A stretch of 36,198 bases of DNA from the IMG/VR virus record IMGVR_UViG_3300020202_000170, positions 1 through 36,198 of that record. The stretch is one strand, 5' to 3'. This stretch comes from a virus. The notes under the pieces are model-generated. The model saw nothing but the letters and a program-made list of their open reading frames with translations, made no database searches and was not told where the DNA came from. Position numbers and translations under genes: made by a program. Of this stretch, positions 1 through 6,758 are shown one piece after another. Within the stretch, counting starts at the first letter, position 1. The number at the start of each line of letters is the position of its first letter.

Positions 1-71
1 AGCTCGACGGCTGGCGAGGGGACCAGACCCGCGCCGAGTATCTGCGGGCACGCGGTCTGAACCCGCCATAG
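1..71 (+). CDS. 3' end of an unidentified rightward gene (partial)
   Basis: The frame beginning at base 3 is open to a TAG stop at 69-71 and ends in LRARGLNPP. Its codons mostly end in G or C, as in the well-supported genes here. It converges on the leftward early operon, whose last stop is at 82, so a rightward gene block seems to lie beyond the left edge. Only about 22 residues are visible and no family can be named. Replication genes are absent from the window, so this could be the last of them; that is inference. Confidence 0.45.
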   Translation, partial: LDGWRGDQTRAEYLRARGLNPP

Positions 72-81
72 CCGCCTCACC

Positions 82-342
82 TCACCGCCCACGGTCGTCT
101 CCTGGGCCAAGCAGTTCGCGCAGGTGCTTCAGCGAGACGCGCTTTTCGAGCGTGTCGGTGGCGCGCCAGTTCGACCAGTTGCCGTAGTCGGGGAACTCGA
201 CCTCAAGCACCAACTCGTCCGGGTGCAGTTCGATGACTAGGCCCGGCCCGTGCAGTTCCAGCGGCGCCCCGTCGTACTGCCAGCGGCGCAGCGTCCAGCC
301 GTTGCCGAGGTCGCGGACCAAGTCGGGTCGGTAGTCGCTCAC
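82..342 (-). CDS. hypothetical protein, last gene of the early operon
   Basis: An 86-residue protein of unknown function. I place the start at the GTG at 342, which overlaps the stop of the preceding gene in a GTGA junction and has purine-rich GGAGGG/GGGAG sequence just upstream. A longer reading further upstream would run through the coding part of the neighbour. The product is acidic to neutral with alternating hydrophobic residues (LVIELHPDELVLEVEF) suggesting beta strands, then a basic helical tail. No motif is recognised. It lies at the convergent end of the operon. Confidence 0.7.
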   Translation of the reverse strand: MSDYRPDLVRDLGNGWTLRRWQYDGAPLELHGPGLVIELHPDELVLEVEFPDYGNWSNWRATDTLEKRVSLKHLRELLGPGDDRGR

Positions 343-551
343 CGCTCCCGCCCTCCCTCTGCCTCTGCGGCTTCTCGCGTGACGATTCGCCCGTCGCTGA
401 GTTGGACCATGCAGACTGTGCGGTCGTAGTGGACCCACGTCAGGCGAGGCGGTTCGGGCCGAGGCGGCGGGTACTCGAACGGCTTGGCGTGCGGACCGAA
501 CAGCAAGTCCCAGAACTCGCACCATTCGCCAAAGGACCTCGCCTTACCCAC
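339..551 (-). CDS. small hypothetical early protein
   Basis: A 70-residue protein starting at GTG 551, which overlaps the TAA stop of the upstream gene by 8 bases and ends in a GTGA overlap with the next. It has an aromatic N-terminal part (FGEWCEFWDLLFG), a proline-rich middle and a short beta-like segment (VCMVQLSDGRIVT). Its C-terminal residues EAEGGRER are almost the same as the end of the gene before it, because the two junctions share a near-identical 25-base sequence. Function unknown. Confidence 0.65.
   Translation of the reverse strand: MGKARSFGEWCEFWDLLFGPHAKPFEYPPPRPEPPRLTWVHYDRTVCMVQLSDGRIVTREAAEAEGGRER
343..367. repeat. gene-junction repeat, 25 bp, copy A
   Basis: This stretch matches 551-575 with one mismatch. 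Both copies sit at the 3' end of a gene just before the next GTG start and encode EAEGGRE/DAEGGRE-type tails. Confidence 0.85.
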
Positions 552-801
552 GCTCCCGCCCTCCCTCTGCATCTGTGCTCGGCTCCAGCTCGGCGAGAAG
601 GGCGAACAGTTGGTCGAATACGCCGTCGTTGTCCCCGTCGGCGCTCAGGATGGCGTCGAGTCGCCTCGCCAGAACGGCGGCGCAGGCGCGGGCCAGCCAG
701 TCGTCGTAGTCGGGCCAGTCGCCTTCCATGTCCTTGACGAACTCGTGGAAGCTGTTGCGGGCCTCGCAGATGGCGCCCGAGAGTTCATCCAGCAGCGTCA
801 C
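544..801 (-). CDS. small acidic helical hypothetical protein
   Basis: An 85-residue, acidic, helix-rich protein starting at GTG 801 in a GTGA overlap with the preceding stop. It ends in DAEGGRERG, which is encoded by the repeated junction sequence also found at the end of the following gene. No cysteine motif and no recognised domain. Its sequence is more ordered than its neighbours' and resembles a small all-helical protein. Function unknown. Confidence 0.7.
   Translation of the reverse strand: MTLLDELSGAICEARNSFHEFVKDMEGDWPDYDDWLARACAAVLARRLDAILSADGDNDGVFDQLFALLAELEPSTDAEGGRERG
551..575. repeat. gene-junction repeat, 25 bp, copy B
   Basis: Second copy of the 25-bp junction sequence at 343-367. 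Confidence 0.85.
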
Positions 802-1382
802 GTCTCACCTCCAGGGCCAAGTGCGCGGCGTGCGATGCTTACGACACATTCCGGTGTGTGGTGATAGTTGCGTGCCCTAGGCCACGGGCGCCGCGGTTCG
901 CAGCAGATCGCTCCACGGGGGCCCATTGCGCACCCGCCGATGACCACGGCCTCCAGCGCCGCCCTGTACCGCGCGGCTTCGGCCCGTGCGGCGTTCTCGG
1001 AGTCGATGGTCGTGTGCAGCGCGCTCCGCACCAGATCCACCCGCCGGTACAGTTCGCGGGCCACTGCTTTCCATCGCTTGGCGTACCCCTTCCGCCGCAG
1101 CGACGCGCGCACGGCCATGCGCTGGTACCGCAGCATGACCTCCCGCTCCTTCTGGTACTCGACGATCTCCTCCCGTGCGGCGGCGAGATGGGCGCGGAGG
1201 TCGTCGCAGCCCTGGCACCTAGGCGCGTTCATCAGGCGCGCGCGGTCCTCTATCTCGCGGCGCAGGCGGATGCCCTCGGCCGCCACCTGCTCCAGGCACG
1301 CCTTCGTGTGGTGGATGCGGTGCATGTCGTCCGTCGGGCACGCGCACCCGCCGTCGGTCGGGTCAGCAACAGCGCCGGGCAT
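798..1382 (-). CDS. coiled-coil protein with cysteine pairs
   Basis: A 194-residue protein. The ATG at 1382 is preceded by GGAGGCGGGGG and lies two bases after the stop of the upstream gene. The N-terminal 25 residues hold C, H and C positions (CACPTDDMHRIHHTKAC). Residues of the type CQGC follow near position 55, and then a long charged helical stretch rich in E, R, K and A suits a coiled coil. Near the C-terminus a CC pair and a C-V-V-S region follow. It may be a zinc-binding coiled-coil early protein. No family is recognised. Confidence 0.7.
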   Translation of the reverse strand: MPGAVADPTDGGCACPTDDMHRIHHTKACLEQVAAEGIRLRREIEDRARLMNAPRCQGCDDLRAHLAAAREEIVEYQKEREVMLRYQRMAVRASLRRKGYAKRWKAVARELYRRVDLVRSALHTTIDSENAARAEAARYRAALEAVVIGGCAMGPRGAICCEPRRPWPRARNYHHTPECVVSIARRALGPGGET

Positions 1383-1384
1383 GG

Positions 1385-1582
1385 CTACCCCCGCCTCCCC
1401 GTGGTCTGCGCGTCCCGCGTGCGTGGCTTGTGGCGGGTGCAGACCATCGAGCCGCACGCCGTGCAGAATCGAACGGCATCCTTGCCGCACTGGTGTGAGC
1501 AGCAGCCGGACTCGCACGTGACGAGGAACGTGCATGAGAACGTCCGCGGCGCCTTCACCCACCGATGCCGGTGCTTCGACAT
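1385..1582 (-). CDS. small cysteine-rich zinc-ribbon-like protein
   Basis: A 65-residue basic protein starting at ATG 1582, with GGAGGG five bases upstream. It has CESGCC, CGK, CTACG and C.RHK in series, nine cysteines in all plus several histidines, consistent with one or two zinc sites. The spacing is like treble-clef or B-box-like knuckles, but I cannot assign a family. The preceding TGA stop lies two bases upstream, so translation is likely coupled. Confidence 0.75.
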   Translation of the reverse strand: MSKHRHRWVKAPRTFSCTFLVTCESGCCSHQCGKDAVRFCTACGSMVCTRHKPRTRDAQTTGRRG

Positions 1583-1584
1583 GC

Positions 1585-1932
1585 TCACCCTCCCTCCCTG
1601 GTAGTGGTCGGCGGGGCGCCGTTCGGCCGCTTCCGGTAGCACCACCGTTTGATGGCTGCGTCGTCGTTGTCAGCGGGCGGGCCGCTGCACCAGCACGACC
1701 GGCAGAACATCACGCGCTTGCCGTTCGCGGTCCCGATGTCGAGCTTGAAGTTGTTGCCGCACCATGGGCAGTCGCCTGTGACGGCGGGCTGGCTCAGCAA
1801 CTCCTCGTACTTCGCGATGATGTTGTCGCGCGCCCACTTGAGTCCGGCGATCGAGCCGCACTTGTAGGCGATGAACAGGAAGCCGCCGAAGATGCCCAGC
1901 CACGTCAGAACCCCCAGCCACGCGCTACCCAC
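1585..1932 (-). CDS. membrane-anchored Lar-like zinc-ribbon protein
   Basis: A 115-residue protein starting at GTG 1932, which overlaps the previous TAG stop by 8 bases and has strong GGAGGG-type sequence upstream. Residues 5-23 form a hydrophobic segment (WLGVLTWLGIFGGFLFIAY). Residues 54-95 carry C55-x2-C58 and C77-x2-C80 followed by SGPPAD, AI and W, the pattern of the Lar restriction-alleviation family zinc ribbon. Known Lar modulates type I restriction and is cytosolic, so the membrane segment is unusual. The domain call rests on motif spacing, and an anti-restriction role is inference. Confidence 0.7.
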   Translation of the reverse strand: MGSAWLGVLTWLGIFGGFLFIAYKCGSIAGLKWARDNIIAKYEELLSQPAVTGDCPWCGNNFKLDIGTANGKRVMFCRSCWCSGPPADNDDAAIKRWCYRKRPNGAPPTTTREGG

Positions 1933-2185
1933 CGCCGCCCTCCCCCTCCTGCTGCCCGGCCGCTGGCATCTTTCCGCAGTACGCGCACCAGTCGCGACCG
2001 CCTTCGTCGTCGTGCCCTGGGCAGGTCGCAACGCGCCTCTTCCACAGTTCGACGCGCTCGTCACTGAGCGCGCCCAGCGCACGCGCCATGAACAGCAGGC
2101 CGCGCACGTACCCCTTCACCTCTGGCCCAGCGCCGTTGCGCATTTCAAGCCACGCCTCTCGCAGCACCTCGTCGACGTCGCTCAC
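1925..2185 (-). CDS. small helical protein with C-terminal cysteine pair
   Basis: An 86-residue protein starting at GTG 2185 (reads SDVDEVLREAW), with AAGGAGAGG upstream and a GTGA overlap with the previous gene. The first 55 residues are helical. The last third has C-x-G-H and CAYCGK, a likely zinc knuckle. It ends in PAAGQQEGEGGGG, low-complexity residues encoded by the junction repeat shared with the upstream gene. Function unknown. Confidence 0.72.
   Translation of the reverse strand: MSDVDEVLREAWLEMRNGAGPEVKGYVRGLLFMARALGALSDERVELWKRRVATCPGHDDEGGRDWCAYCGKMPAAGQQEGEGGGG
1948..1966. repeat. 19-bp junction repeat, copy A
   Basis: Identical to 2202-2220. Both lie in the 3' ends of adjacent small genes and encode PAAGQQ tails. 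The 2202-2220 copy partly overlaps the 28-bp junction repeat. Confidence 0.85.
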
Positions 2186-2205
2186 GGCCTCTCCTTTCCC
2201 GCCTG
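2178..2205. repeat. gene-junction repeat, copy A (28 bp)
   Basis: This 28-bp stretch matches 2369-2396 with one mismatch. Each copy spans the end of one gene, an AAGGAGAGG ribosome-binding site and the GTGAGCGA start of the next. The copies therefore carry a ready translation-coupling signal. Confidence 0.9.
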
Positions 2206-2376
2206 CTGCCCGGCCGCTGGGGCCGCTGCCAGCCGAAACCGCGACGGCGACCAATCGCAGCGGGTGGATTTCTCGTTGATCCACTTCGCGCCGATGAACG
2301 CTCGGCAGCGGTGGTAGTTCGTGCAGTCGGCGCAACTACGCCCCGACGGCAGCAGCATGTCGTCGCGCTCGCTCAC
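2182..2376 (-). CDS. small zinc-binding phage protein (CxxC...CDWSPSRF type)
   Basis: A 64-residue protein starting at GTG 2376 with AAGGAG upstream. It contains CADC, then C six residues on, then RCDWSPSRF. This cysteine pattern with a terminal CDWSPSRF-like box is one I know from small phage accessory proteins of unknown function. The tail APAAGQQAGKERP is encoded by a junction repeat. It probably binds one zinc ion. Its role in the early operon is unknown. Confidence 0.75.
   Translation of the reverse strand: MSERDDMLLPSGRSCADCTNYHRCRAFIGAKWINEKSTRCDWSPSRFRLAAAPAAGQQAGKERP
2202..2220. repeat. 19-bp junction repeat, copy B
   Basis: Second copy of the 19-bp junction repeat at 1948-1966. 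Confidence 0.85.
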
Positions 2377-2396
2377 GTCCTCTCCTTTCCCGCCTG
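2369..2396. repeat. gene-junction repeat, copy B (28 bp)
   Basis: Second copy of the 28-bp junction sequence, with one mismatch to 2178-2205. It lies at the boundary of the 53-residue and 64-residue genes. Confidence 0.9.
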
Positions 2397-2534
2397 TGCG
2401 TCGCCCGCCCGCGGCGCATCCGGGTCGCCGTGCTCCTGGCACGGATTGTCGAGGCGGCAGTGAACGCAGATGAGGTGCTCGCACAGGAGATCGTCCGGGC
2501 ACCTCCGCTTGCATTCGACGCAGCGGATGATCAT
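2373..2534 (-). CDS. 53-residue cysteine-rich protein
   Basis: A very short gene. The ATG at 2534 overlaps the previous stop in ATGA and has AGGGAGAA upstream, and the gene ends in a GTGA overlap with the next. The product begins MIIRCVECKRRC and continues with C-E-H and C-V-H-C, giving about seven cysteines and two histidines in the first 37 residues, so two zinc sites are likely. The C-terminus RAGDAQAGKERT comes from the shared junction sequence. The overlaps on both sides support it as a real gene. Confidence 0.7.
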   Translation of the reverse strand: MIIRCVECKRRCPDDLLCEHLICVHCRLDNPCQEHGDPDAPRAGDAQAGKERT

Positions 2535-3907
2535 GGCTTCTCCCTCCCATCCGCGTCGCCCGGGGCTGGTGGCCGGCCATGCTCGTGGATGTGTCCCGGC
2601 CTGTGCTGTCCAGGCGGCACCATGCAGCCGGCGGACGGGCAGGGGGCCGCGTCGCCCGGGGCTGGCTGGGTGGGCTGGGCTAGGCGGTGATGCTTCGGGC
2701 TCAGGTCCAGAAAGAGCCGTTCCAGTTCGCCAGCCAGCGGCACCACTCGAACAGCCAGCGCTTCGGCCTCCTCACATGGAATCGCGGCGACCAGCGGCGG
2801 CCACTTGCTCGCAGCCTCCTCGGCCGTGTACTTGCCGGCCTTGTCGAGCACCGTCGTGTAGCCGCGCGAGTCGGGCTTCCACCACAGGACCGTGTCCCCG
2901 TGGCCGCGCTCGGACTTGCACATCAAGTAGAACAGCTGCGCCTGCCGGCTCGGGGCTGGCTGGGTGGGCTCTGGGGTGGGAGGGGCGGCGGCCTTGGGTC
3001 CCGGGCATGTCACGCCGGGGTCGATGACGTTGCACTCGCCGCACAGGCCATGCAGACACAGGTCGCACGGCCCCCGCTTGCAGCGCTTGCAGCGCTTGCA
3101 GCTCGGTCCGCTCTGATGCTTCTCCGCACAGGAACCAGCCGGGCAGATCGGCACCCCACAGTGGCAGCAATGGAACAGGAGCCGGCTCTCGCCGCCGTTG
3201 TAGCCGCACGAGACGCACAGCTCGGTCCCGCGCTCCACCTCTCCCGTCTGCCCGGGTGCCGCTGCCGGGGCCGGGCAGCGCGGGCACTTGGTGACGCCGG
3301 CCTCGTCGAGCAGGTACACGCCGCGACCGCCGCACACCGGACACGTCGTGCGCTCCCCAGGCCCGCCGGACGCTGCCTGGAGGTCAGCGTACGCGGGACG
3401 CTCGGGCGCGCCCGGGAACTCCCTCGCATCCCCCATAGCCGTTCCGCACGACTCGCAGAACGCGACTCCGGAGCGCACGTAGACGCGCGGCTTCTCCCCA
3501 GGCCCACCGGGTGCGGGGGCGGGGAGGGCATCGAGGACGCGATAGGCCGCGCGAAAGTTCGCCCCGAAACACGCCGTCGGCCACTCGTCGCAAATATCCG
3601 TCGCGCACCCGCACAGGGGACATACCGCCGTCCCATCTGGGTCCCGTTGTTGGGCAGCCAGGCGACCCGCCTCGGCTACCCCCTCCAGCGCCCGCACGCG
3701 CTCTACGGCAGAGGCGGCGGGGGTGCGGCGGCGCCAGGACCGGCCTTCGTCTCCCATGCGCCGGTAAACCAGGCCGGCGAGGCCAGCCGTGATGACCTCG
3801 AACCGCGCGTCAGTCTCGCGCGGCTTCGTGAGCACGAAACCCGTCTCCCACGTGTCGACGCTCGTCAGCACCTCGATCACGTCTTCGGGCTTAACCGGGT
3901 CGATCAT
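2531..3907 (-). CDS. large multi-zinc-knuckle protein
   Basis: A 458-residue protein starting at ATG 3907 (MIDPVKPEDVIEVL), with GGGGGAGGG just upstream. The N-terminal 70 residues look like a small beta-rich domain. After that come many cysteine clusters: CPLCGC with a later C, CESCG, CPVCGGRG (DnaJ-like), CPRC, CVSCG, CCHCG with CPAGSC, and a dense CKRCKRCKRGPCDLC stretch encoded by three 9-base tandem repeats at 3077-3103. The clusters are joined by Pro/Ala/Gly-rich linkers. A second ordered region (about residues 320-400) begins QLFYLMCKSERGHGD. No known family matches the whole, and the function is unknown. Confidence 0.7.
   Translation of the reverse strand: MIDPVKPEDVIEVLTSVDTWETGFVLTKPRETDARFEVITAGLAGLVYRRMGDEGRSWRRRTPAASAVERVRALEGVAEAGRLAAQQRDPDGTAVCPLCGCATDICDEWPTACFGANFRAAYRVLDALPAPAPGGPGEKPRVYVRSGVAFCESCGTAMGDAREFPGAPERPAYADLQAASGGPGERTTCPVCGGRGVYLLDEAGVTKCPRCPAPAAAPGQTGEVERGTELCVSCGYNGGESRLLFHCCHCGVPICPAGSCAEKHQSGPSCKRCKRCKRGPCDLCLHGLCGECNVIDPGVTCPGPKAAAPPTPEPTQPAPSRQAQLFYLMCKSERGHGDTVLWWKPDSRGYTTVLDKAGKYTAEEAASKWPPLVAAIPCEEAEALAVRVVPLAGELERLFLDLSPKHHRLAQPTQPAPGDAAPCPSAGCMVPPGQHRPGHIHEHGRPPAPGDADGREKP
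2657..2676. repeat. 20-bp direct repeat, copy A
   Basis: The sequence 2657-2676 is identical to 2951-2970. Both copies lie in the multi-zinc gene and encode the related linkers QPTQPAPGD and EPTQPAPSR. This indicates internal duplication of a linker. Confidence 0.85.
2951..2970. repeat. 20-bp direct repeat, copy B
   Basis: Second copy of the 20-bp linker repeat also found at 2657-2676 in the same gene. Confidence 0.85.
3077..3103. repeat. three tandem 9-bp repeats
   Basis: CTTGCAGCG occurs twice in a row and then as CTTGCAGCT. The repeat encodes the repeated Cys-Lys-Arg unit of the multi-zinc protein, so its copy number would change the number of cysteine knuckles. Confidence 0.9.
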
Positions 3908-5057
3908 CCCTCCCCCTTCCCGCCCCGCCCTCGGCGGGGATGTGCTGGCCGCGCTGGATTGCCTCTGACACCCACCCGCCGCCATGAAGCATCTGGTCGC
4001 GTCCGTCCCTCATCCACCGCACCACGTCCCGCCGCTCCTCCGCCCGGCCGACGAAATACTCGTCCGTCTGCCGCATGGGCATGCACTCCACGCACCGCAC
4101 GCTGGCCGCCTGCGCCTGCGACAGGTCCACGACGTTCGCGCCGCACTTGCAGCGCCACACATTCGGCCCAGTCCCATCGGCTGACCGGGCCTCGCGGATG
4201 GTGGGGATGCCATCCCAGATGCCCGTGCGGGTTCGCAACTCGTCTCGCACGCGGCGCGCTCCCGTCCCGAATTCGTGCGACTTGCAGTGGCCGCACATCT
4301 GGCCCCCGTAGTTCATGACCTCGGTCGCGACCCGGATCGCGAAGTCGACGCCGTCCTGCCGGCCACGGGCGTACCCCATCGCTTCGTGCATGCCCCTCCT
4401 CGCCTCGAACGTCCCTTCCAGGAACGCCGCCAGCTTCTCTGCGATGTCGCCGGCCAGGGCCCCGCGCGCCGTCCCCTTCATCGAGTACTCGGCGCAGTGG
4501 CGCAGCAGCGGCAGGGCGTCCACGATCAGCAGCGCCACGTCCTCGGACATGCGCAGCGGGTCCGCGTCCCCCGGCGTCTCCCGTGCGCTGCGGATGGCTG
4601 CGATGGCGGCGCGGGCCCGACGGCGGTACATGTCGGCGACGGCCACCCAAGGTCGCGTCTCATCCTCGTCGGCGCCGTACAGCAGCCGCGCCACCCGCTC
4701 CACCTCATCGGGCCCCACGGGGTCGGGATGCTCCGTAAAGGCCGGCGGCACGGGGGTAGCGGCTGGCGTCGAATCCAGCACCACCGGAGCACCGACACCC
4801 TCGCGGGCCTCACCCGGTGACCTCGTTAGTCCACGCTCCCCCGTGCCGGTTTCCCGGCCAGAATCTGTAGTGCGAACAGCGGCGGCGCGGCCCCGCATCC
4901 AGCGCAGCGCCTCGTCGGCCATGTAGACGCAGAAGGCGCAGGCACGCGGCACCTTCGCCGTCGACTCGCCCTTGCACTCGGCCCGCACGTGCAGCAACTC
5001 GGCCAGCCCGAGCACCATCACCTCATCGGGCCCCACGGGGTCGGCTGGGGCGGTCAT
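3891..5057 (-). CDS. early protein with duplicated segment and zinc ribbon
   Basis: A 388-residue protein starting at ATG 5057 in an ATGA overlap with the preceding gene. It overlaps the start of the next gene by 17 bases. The motif DPVGPDEV occurs near residue 6 and again near residue 113, each followed by a helical hydrophobic stretch, and is encoded by an exact 26-bp direct repeat. A CAFC pair lies near residue 41 within the N-terminal unit. The C-terminal third has CGHC, then CKCG and CVEC, consistent with a zinc ribbon of four or more cysteines. It looks like an in-gene duplication plus a zinc module. No family assigned. Confidence 0.7.
   Translation of the reverse strand: MTAPADPVGPDEVMVLGLAELLHVRAECKGESTAKVPRACAFCVYMADEALRWMRGRAAAVRTTDSGRETGTGERGLTRSPGEAREGVGAPVVLDSTPAATPVPPAFTEHPDPVGPDEVERVARLLYGADEDETRPWVAVADMYRRRARAAIAAIRSARETPGDADPLRMSEDVALLIVDALPLLRHCAEYSMKGTARGALAGDIAEKLAAFLEGTFEARRGMHEAMGYARGRQDGVDFAIRVATEVMNYGGQMCGHCKSHEFGTGARRVRDELRTRTGIWDGIPTIREARSADGTGPNVWRCKCGANVVDLSQAQAASVRCVECMPMRQTDEYFVGRAEERRDVVRWMRDGRDQMLHGGGWVSEAIQRGQHIPAEGGAGRGRDDRPG
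4701..4726. repeat. 26-bp direct repeat, copy A
   Basis: Exact match to 5019-5044. It encodes the DPVGPDEV segment of the 388-residue early protein. Confidence 0.9.
5019..5044. repeat. 26-bp direct repeat, copy B
   Basis: Exact match to 4701-4726, encoding the first DPVGPDEV unit close to the N-terminus of the same protein. Confidence 0.9.
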
Positions 5058-5407
5058 GGCGCGGACTCCACGACCTTGGCCGCCACCGCTCGCAGCAGCG
5101 CGGGCAGATGGTTGCGTGTGCTGATCCGCTCCGACGCCCGCACCTCGATCAGCGGCCTGCACTCGCCGGCCTTGCTGTAAACCAGCCGCCACGTGTGGGC
5201 TTGGTGGAAGTTCGACCAGCCCAGCACGGCGCCGTCTCCTATCGGCAGCATCACCTCGACCCGCACGCCGCTTTCACGCAGGTAGCCCTCAAGCGCCTTG
5301 ATGTCTGCTGTCAGCTTGTCGAGCTGCTCCGTGAACGACTCGACCCACGGCGCTACCTCGCGACAGGCAGCGTTTAGCGCCGGGTCGTTGAACTTGCTCT
5401 CGCTCAT
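5054..5407 (-). CDS. hypothetical early protein beside the exonuclease
   Basis: A 117-residue protein starting at ATG 5407 with GGGGAG upstream. The first 45 residues form an amphipathic, probably coiled-coil, helix. Residues from about 48 to 95 alternate hydrophobic and polar positions (VRVEVMLPIGDGAVLGW), suggesting a small beta sheet, and a helix closes the chain. It sits 31 bases downstream of the exonuclease gene, so it may act with it in recombination. That link rests on position only. Confidence 0.72.
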   Translation of the reverse strand: MSESKFNDPALNAACREVAPWVESFTEQLDKLTADIKALEGYLRESGVRVEVMLPIGDGAVLGWSNFHQAHTWRLVYSKAGECRPLIEVRASERISTRNHLPALLRAVAAKVVESAP

Positions 5408-5438
5408 CTCGTCTCCCCTCTCTGCGCGTAGTCGCGGG

Positions 5439-6227
5439 TCAGAACGGCGGCGCTCCAGCCGCTTCCAACGCCTCGTCGCTGAACGTCAGCTCCACGTCAT
5501 CCGGCACGTCCAGATCGACGACCGACTCCGCGTAGGCCGGCCAGTAGCCGCTCTGCTCGCAGACCTGGAACCGTTCGAACCAGAGCCGCCACAGCCGCTC
5601 GCCCTGCTCCAGCGCCCGCGACGTCAGCCGCAGCACCGTCACCGGGTAGGGCGGCGACGACTCGACCGCGACGATGTACGCCTCTTTCGGCTGCCCCAGC
5701 CCAGCCGCCTTGATGGCGTTCAGTTGCCAGGACAGCTGCCCGTGGTAGCCGAGCCGCAGCGCATGGCTCTGGAACCGCACCGGGTCGGCGCTGAACGTCG
5801 TCTTTAGTTCGACCGCGCGCGAGTCGTACACCGCTACGTCAGGCGTGCAGCGGCAGTCGCGGCCGTTGATCTTGAAGTTGATCGTCTTCTCGCGCGTCCC
5901 CTCGAGCAGCCGCACGGCCTCCTTGTGGCGCCGTACCGCCTCGGCCATGGCGGCGGCTTTGTCGTGCTCGGCCTTGGTCAGGATGAGCGCACCGCCGTTC
6001 TCGGCCTGGAACGCATCCCACTCCTTGCCGCGACGTACAGCGCCTGGGTAGCTCGTCACCTTCGCCGTTTCGAACAGCAGAGCGTGAACGGCTGATCCGC
6101 GCTGCATGGCTGCCGTCTCGTCGGACAGCCCTTGCGCGTCCAGTTCCATCTTGAGCTTGGCGAACGCGGGGCAGCGGCCGACCGCGCGCAGGTAGTCGAA
6201 GCGCACCGGGAGCGCCGGGAGCGTCAC
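5439..6227 (-). CDS. RecE/DUF3799-like PD-(D/E)XK exonuclease
   Basis: A 262-residue protein starting at GTG 6227 in a GTGA overlap. It shows the ordered motifs of the PD-(D/E)XK nuclease fold of RecE/DUF3799 exonucleases. RGSAVHALLF near residue 44 has H48. PDVAVYDSRAVELKT has D130, E140 and K142 as the metal-binding and catalytic residues. GYHGQLSW has Y161 and Q164. Such enzymes degrade one strand of linear double-stranded DNA from its end to feed phage recombination with an annealing protein. No RecT-like annealase is visible. The preceding gene may supply a single-strand-binding function. The fold assignment is strong and the substrate polarity is inferred. Confidence 0.88.
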   Translation of the reverse strand: MTLPALPVRFDYLRAVGRCPAFAKLKMELDAQGLSDETAAMQRGSAVHALLFETAKVTSYPGAVRRGKEWDAFQAENGGALILTKAEHDKAAAMAEAVRRHKEAVRLLEGTREKTINFKINGRDCRCTPDVAVYDSRAVELKTTFSADPVRFQSHALRLGYHGQLSWQLNAIKAAGLGQPKEAYIVAVESSPPYPVTVLRLTSRALEQGERLWRLWFERFQVCEQSGYWPAYAESVVDLDVPDDVELTFSDEALEAAGAPPF

Positions 6228-6562
6228 TTGGCGCCTTTCTCGGGCGGCACCGTCGGCCGAACGCGCACGCAGTCGACCGTCTCTGGCCCCATGCTGGTCT
6301 TGGTCGGGTAGAGCGTCACCCGCTTGCCGACCCAGCCCGCCGTGTCGTTGCCGTACAGGGTGGCGATGATCTTCGAATTCGTCTTGTTCAGCGCCAGCCC
6401 CTTCTCCTTGCCTTCGAACCAGACGACGGGCTTACGGGTCTTGCGCCCGCCGGCCGAGATCAACTCGCGCCCCTCGACCTTGCTGATGGTGACCGTGACG
6501 TCGCCGGGAAGGTCCCAAGCGCCGATGTAGTCGCGGTCGAAAAACGTCCTGTAATCTGGCAA
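6224..6562 (-). CDS. conserved phage early protein, possible ssDNA-binding partner of the exonuclease
   Basis: I place the start at TTG 6562, because AAGGAGGT lies five bases upstream (6568-6575) and the preceding gene ends there. The product is then 112 residues (LPDYRTFFDRDYIGAWDLPG...). It is a beta-rich protein with GGRKTRKPVVWFEGKEKGLALNKTNSK, a segment typical of a conserved family in phage exonuclease operons that has no firm name. An OB-like single-strand-binding role next to the exonuclease is inference. The TTG start and near-perfect Shine-Dalgarno are worth noting. An alternative start at 6622 would overlap the upstream gene by 59 bases. Confidence 0.75.
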   Translation of the reverse strand: MPDYRTFFDRDYIGAWDLPGDVTVTISKVEGRELISAGGRKTRKPVVWFEGKEKGLALNKTNSKIIATLYGNDTAGWVGKRVTLYPTKTSMGPETVDCVRVRPTVPPEKGAK

Positions 6563-6563
6563 C

Positions 6564-6758
6564 TCAGACCTCCTTGCTTTCGTTCGGCACCTCGCGCTCC
6601 CACAACTTCTCGGCCACCTCACGCGCCTGGGGCCAGGCGTCCTGCAACGACCCCGCGCGCCCCTGGTACACGGTCAGCACGCCGCGCACGGCAAGCTCGA
6701 CGGTCCAGCGGTAGCCGTCGGGCTCCGGCGCGAACTTGTAGAGCAGCGAGACGATCAC
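6564..6758 (-). CDS. small hypothetical early protein
   Basis: A 64-residue protein starting at GTG 6758, overlapping the previous stop in GTGA. It has a beta-hairpin-like first half (YRWTVELAVRGVLTVYQG) and a C-terminal helix. No motif is recognised. Its end overlaps the ribosome-binding site of the next gene. Confidence 0.7.
   Translation of the reverse strand: MIVSLLYKFAPEPDGYRWTVELAVRGVLTVYQGRAGSLQDAWPQAREVAEKLWEREVPNESKEV
6568..6575 (-). promoter_or_regulatory. strong ribosome-binding site before a TTG start
   Basis: AAGGAGGT on the minus strand, 5 bases before TTG 6562. It lies inside the last codons of the upstream gene and decides the TTG start. Confidence 0.75.
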
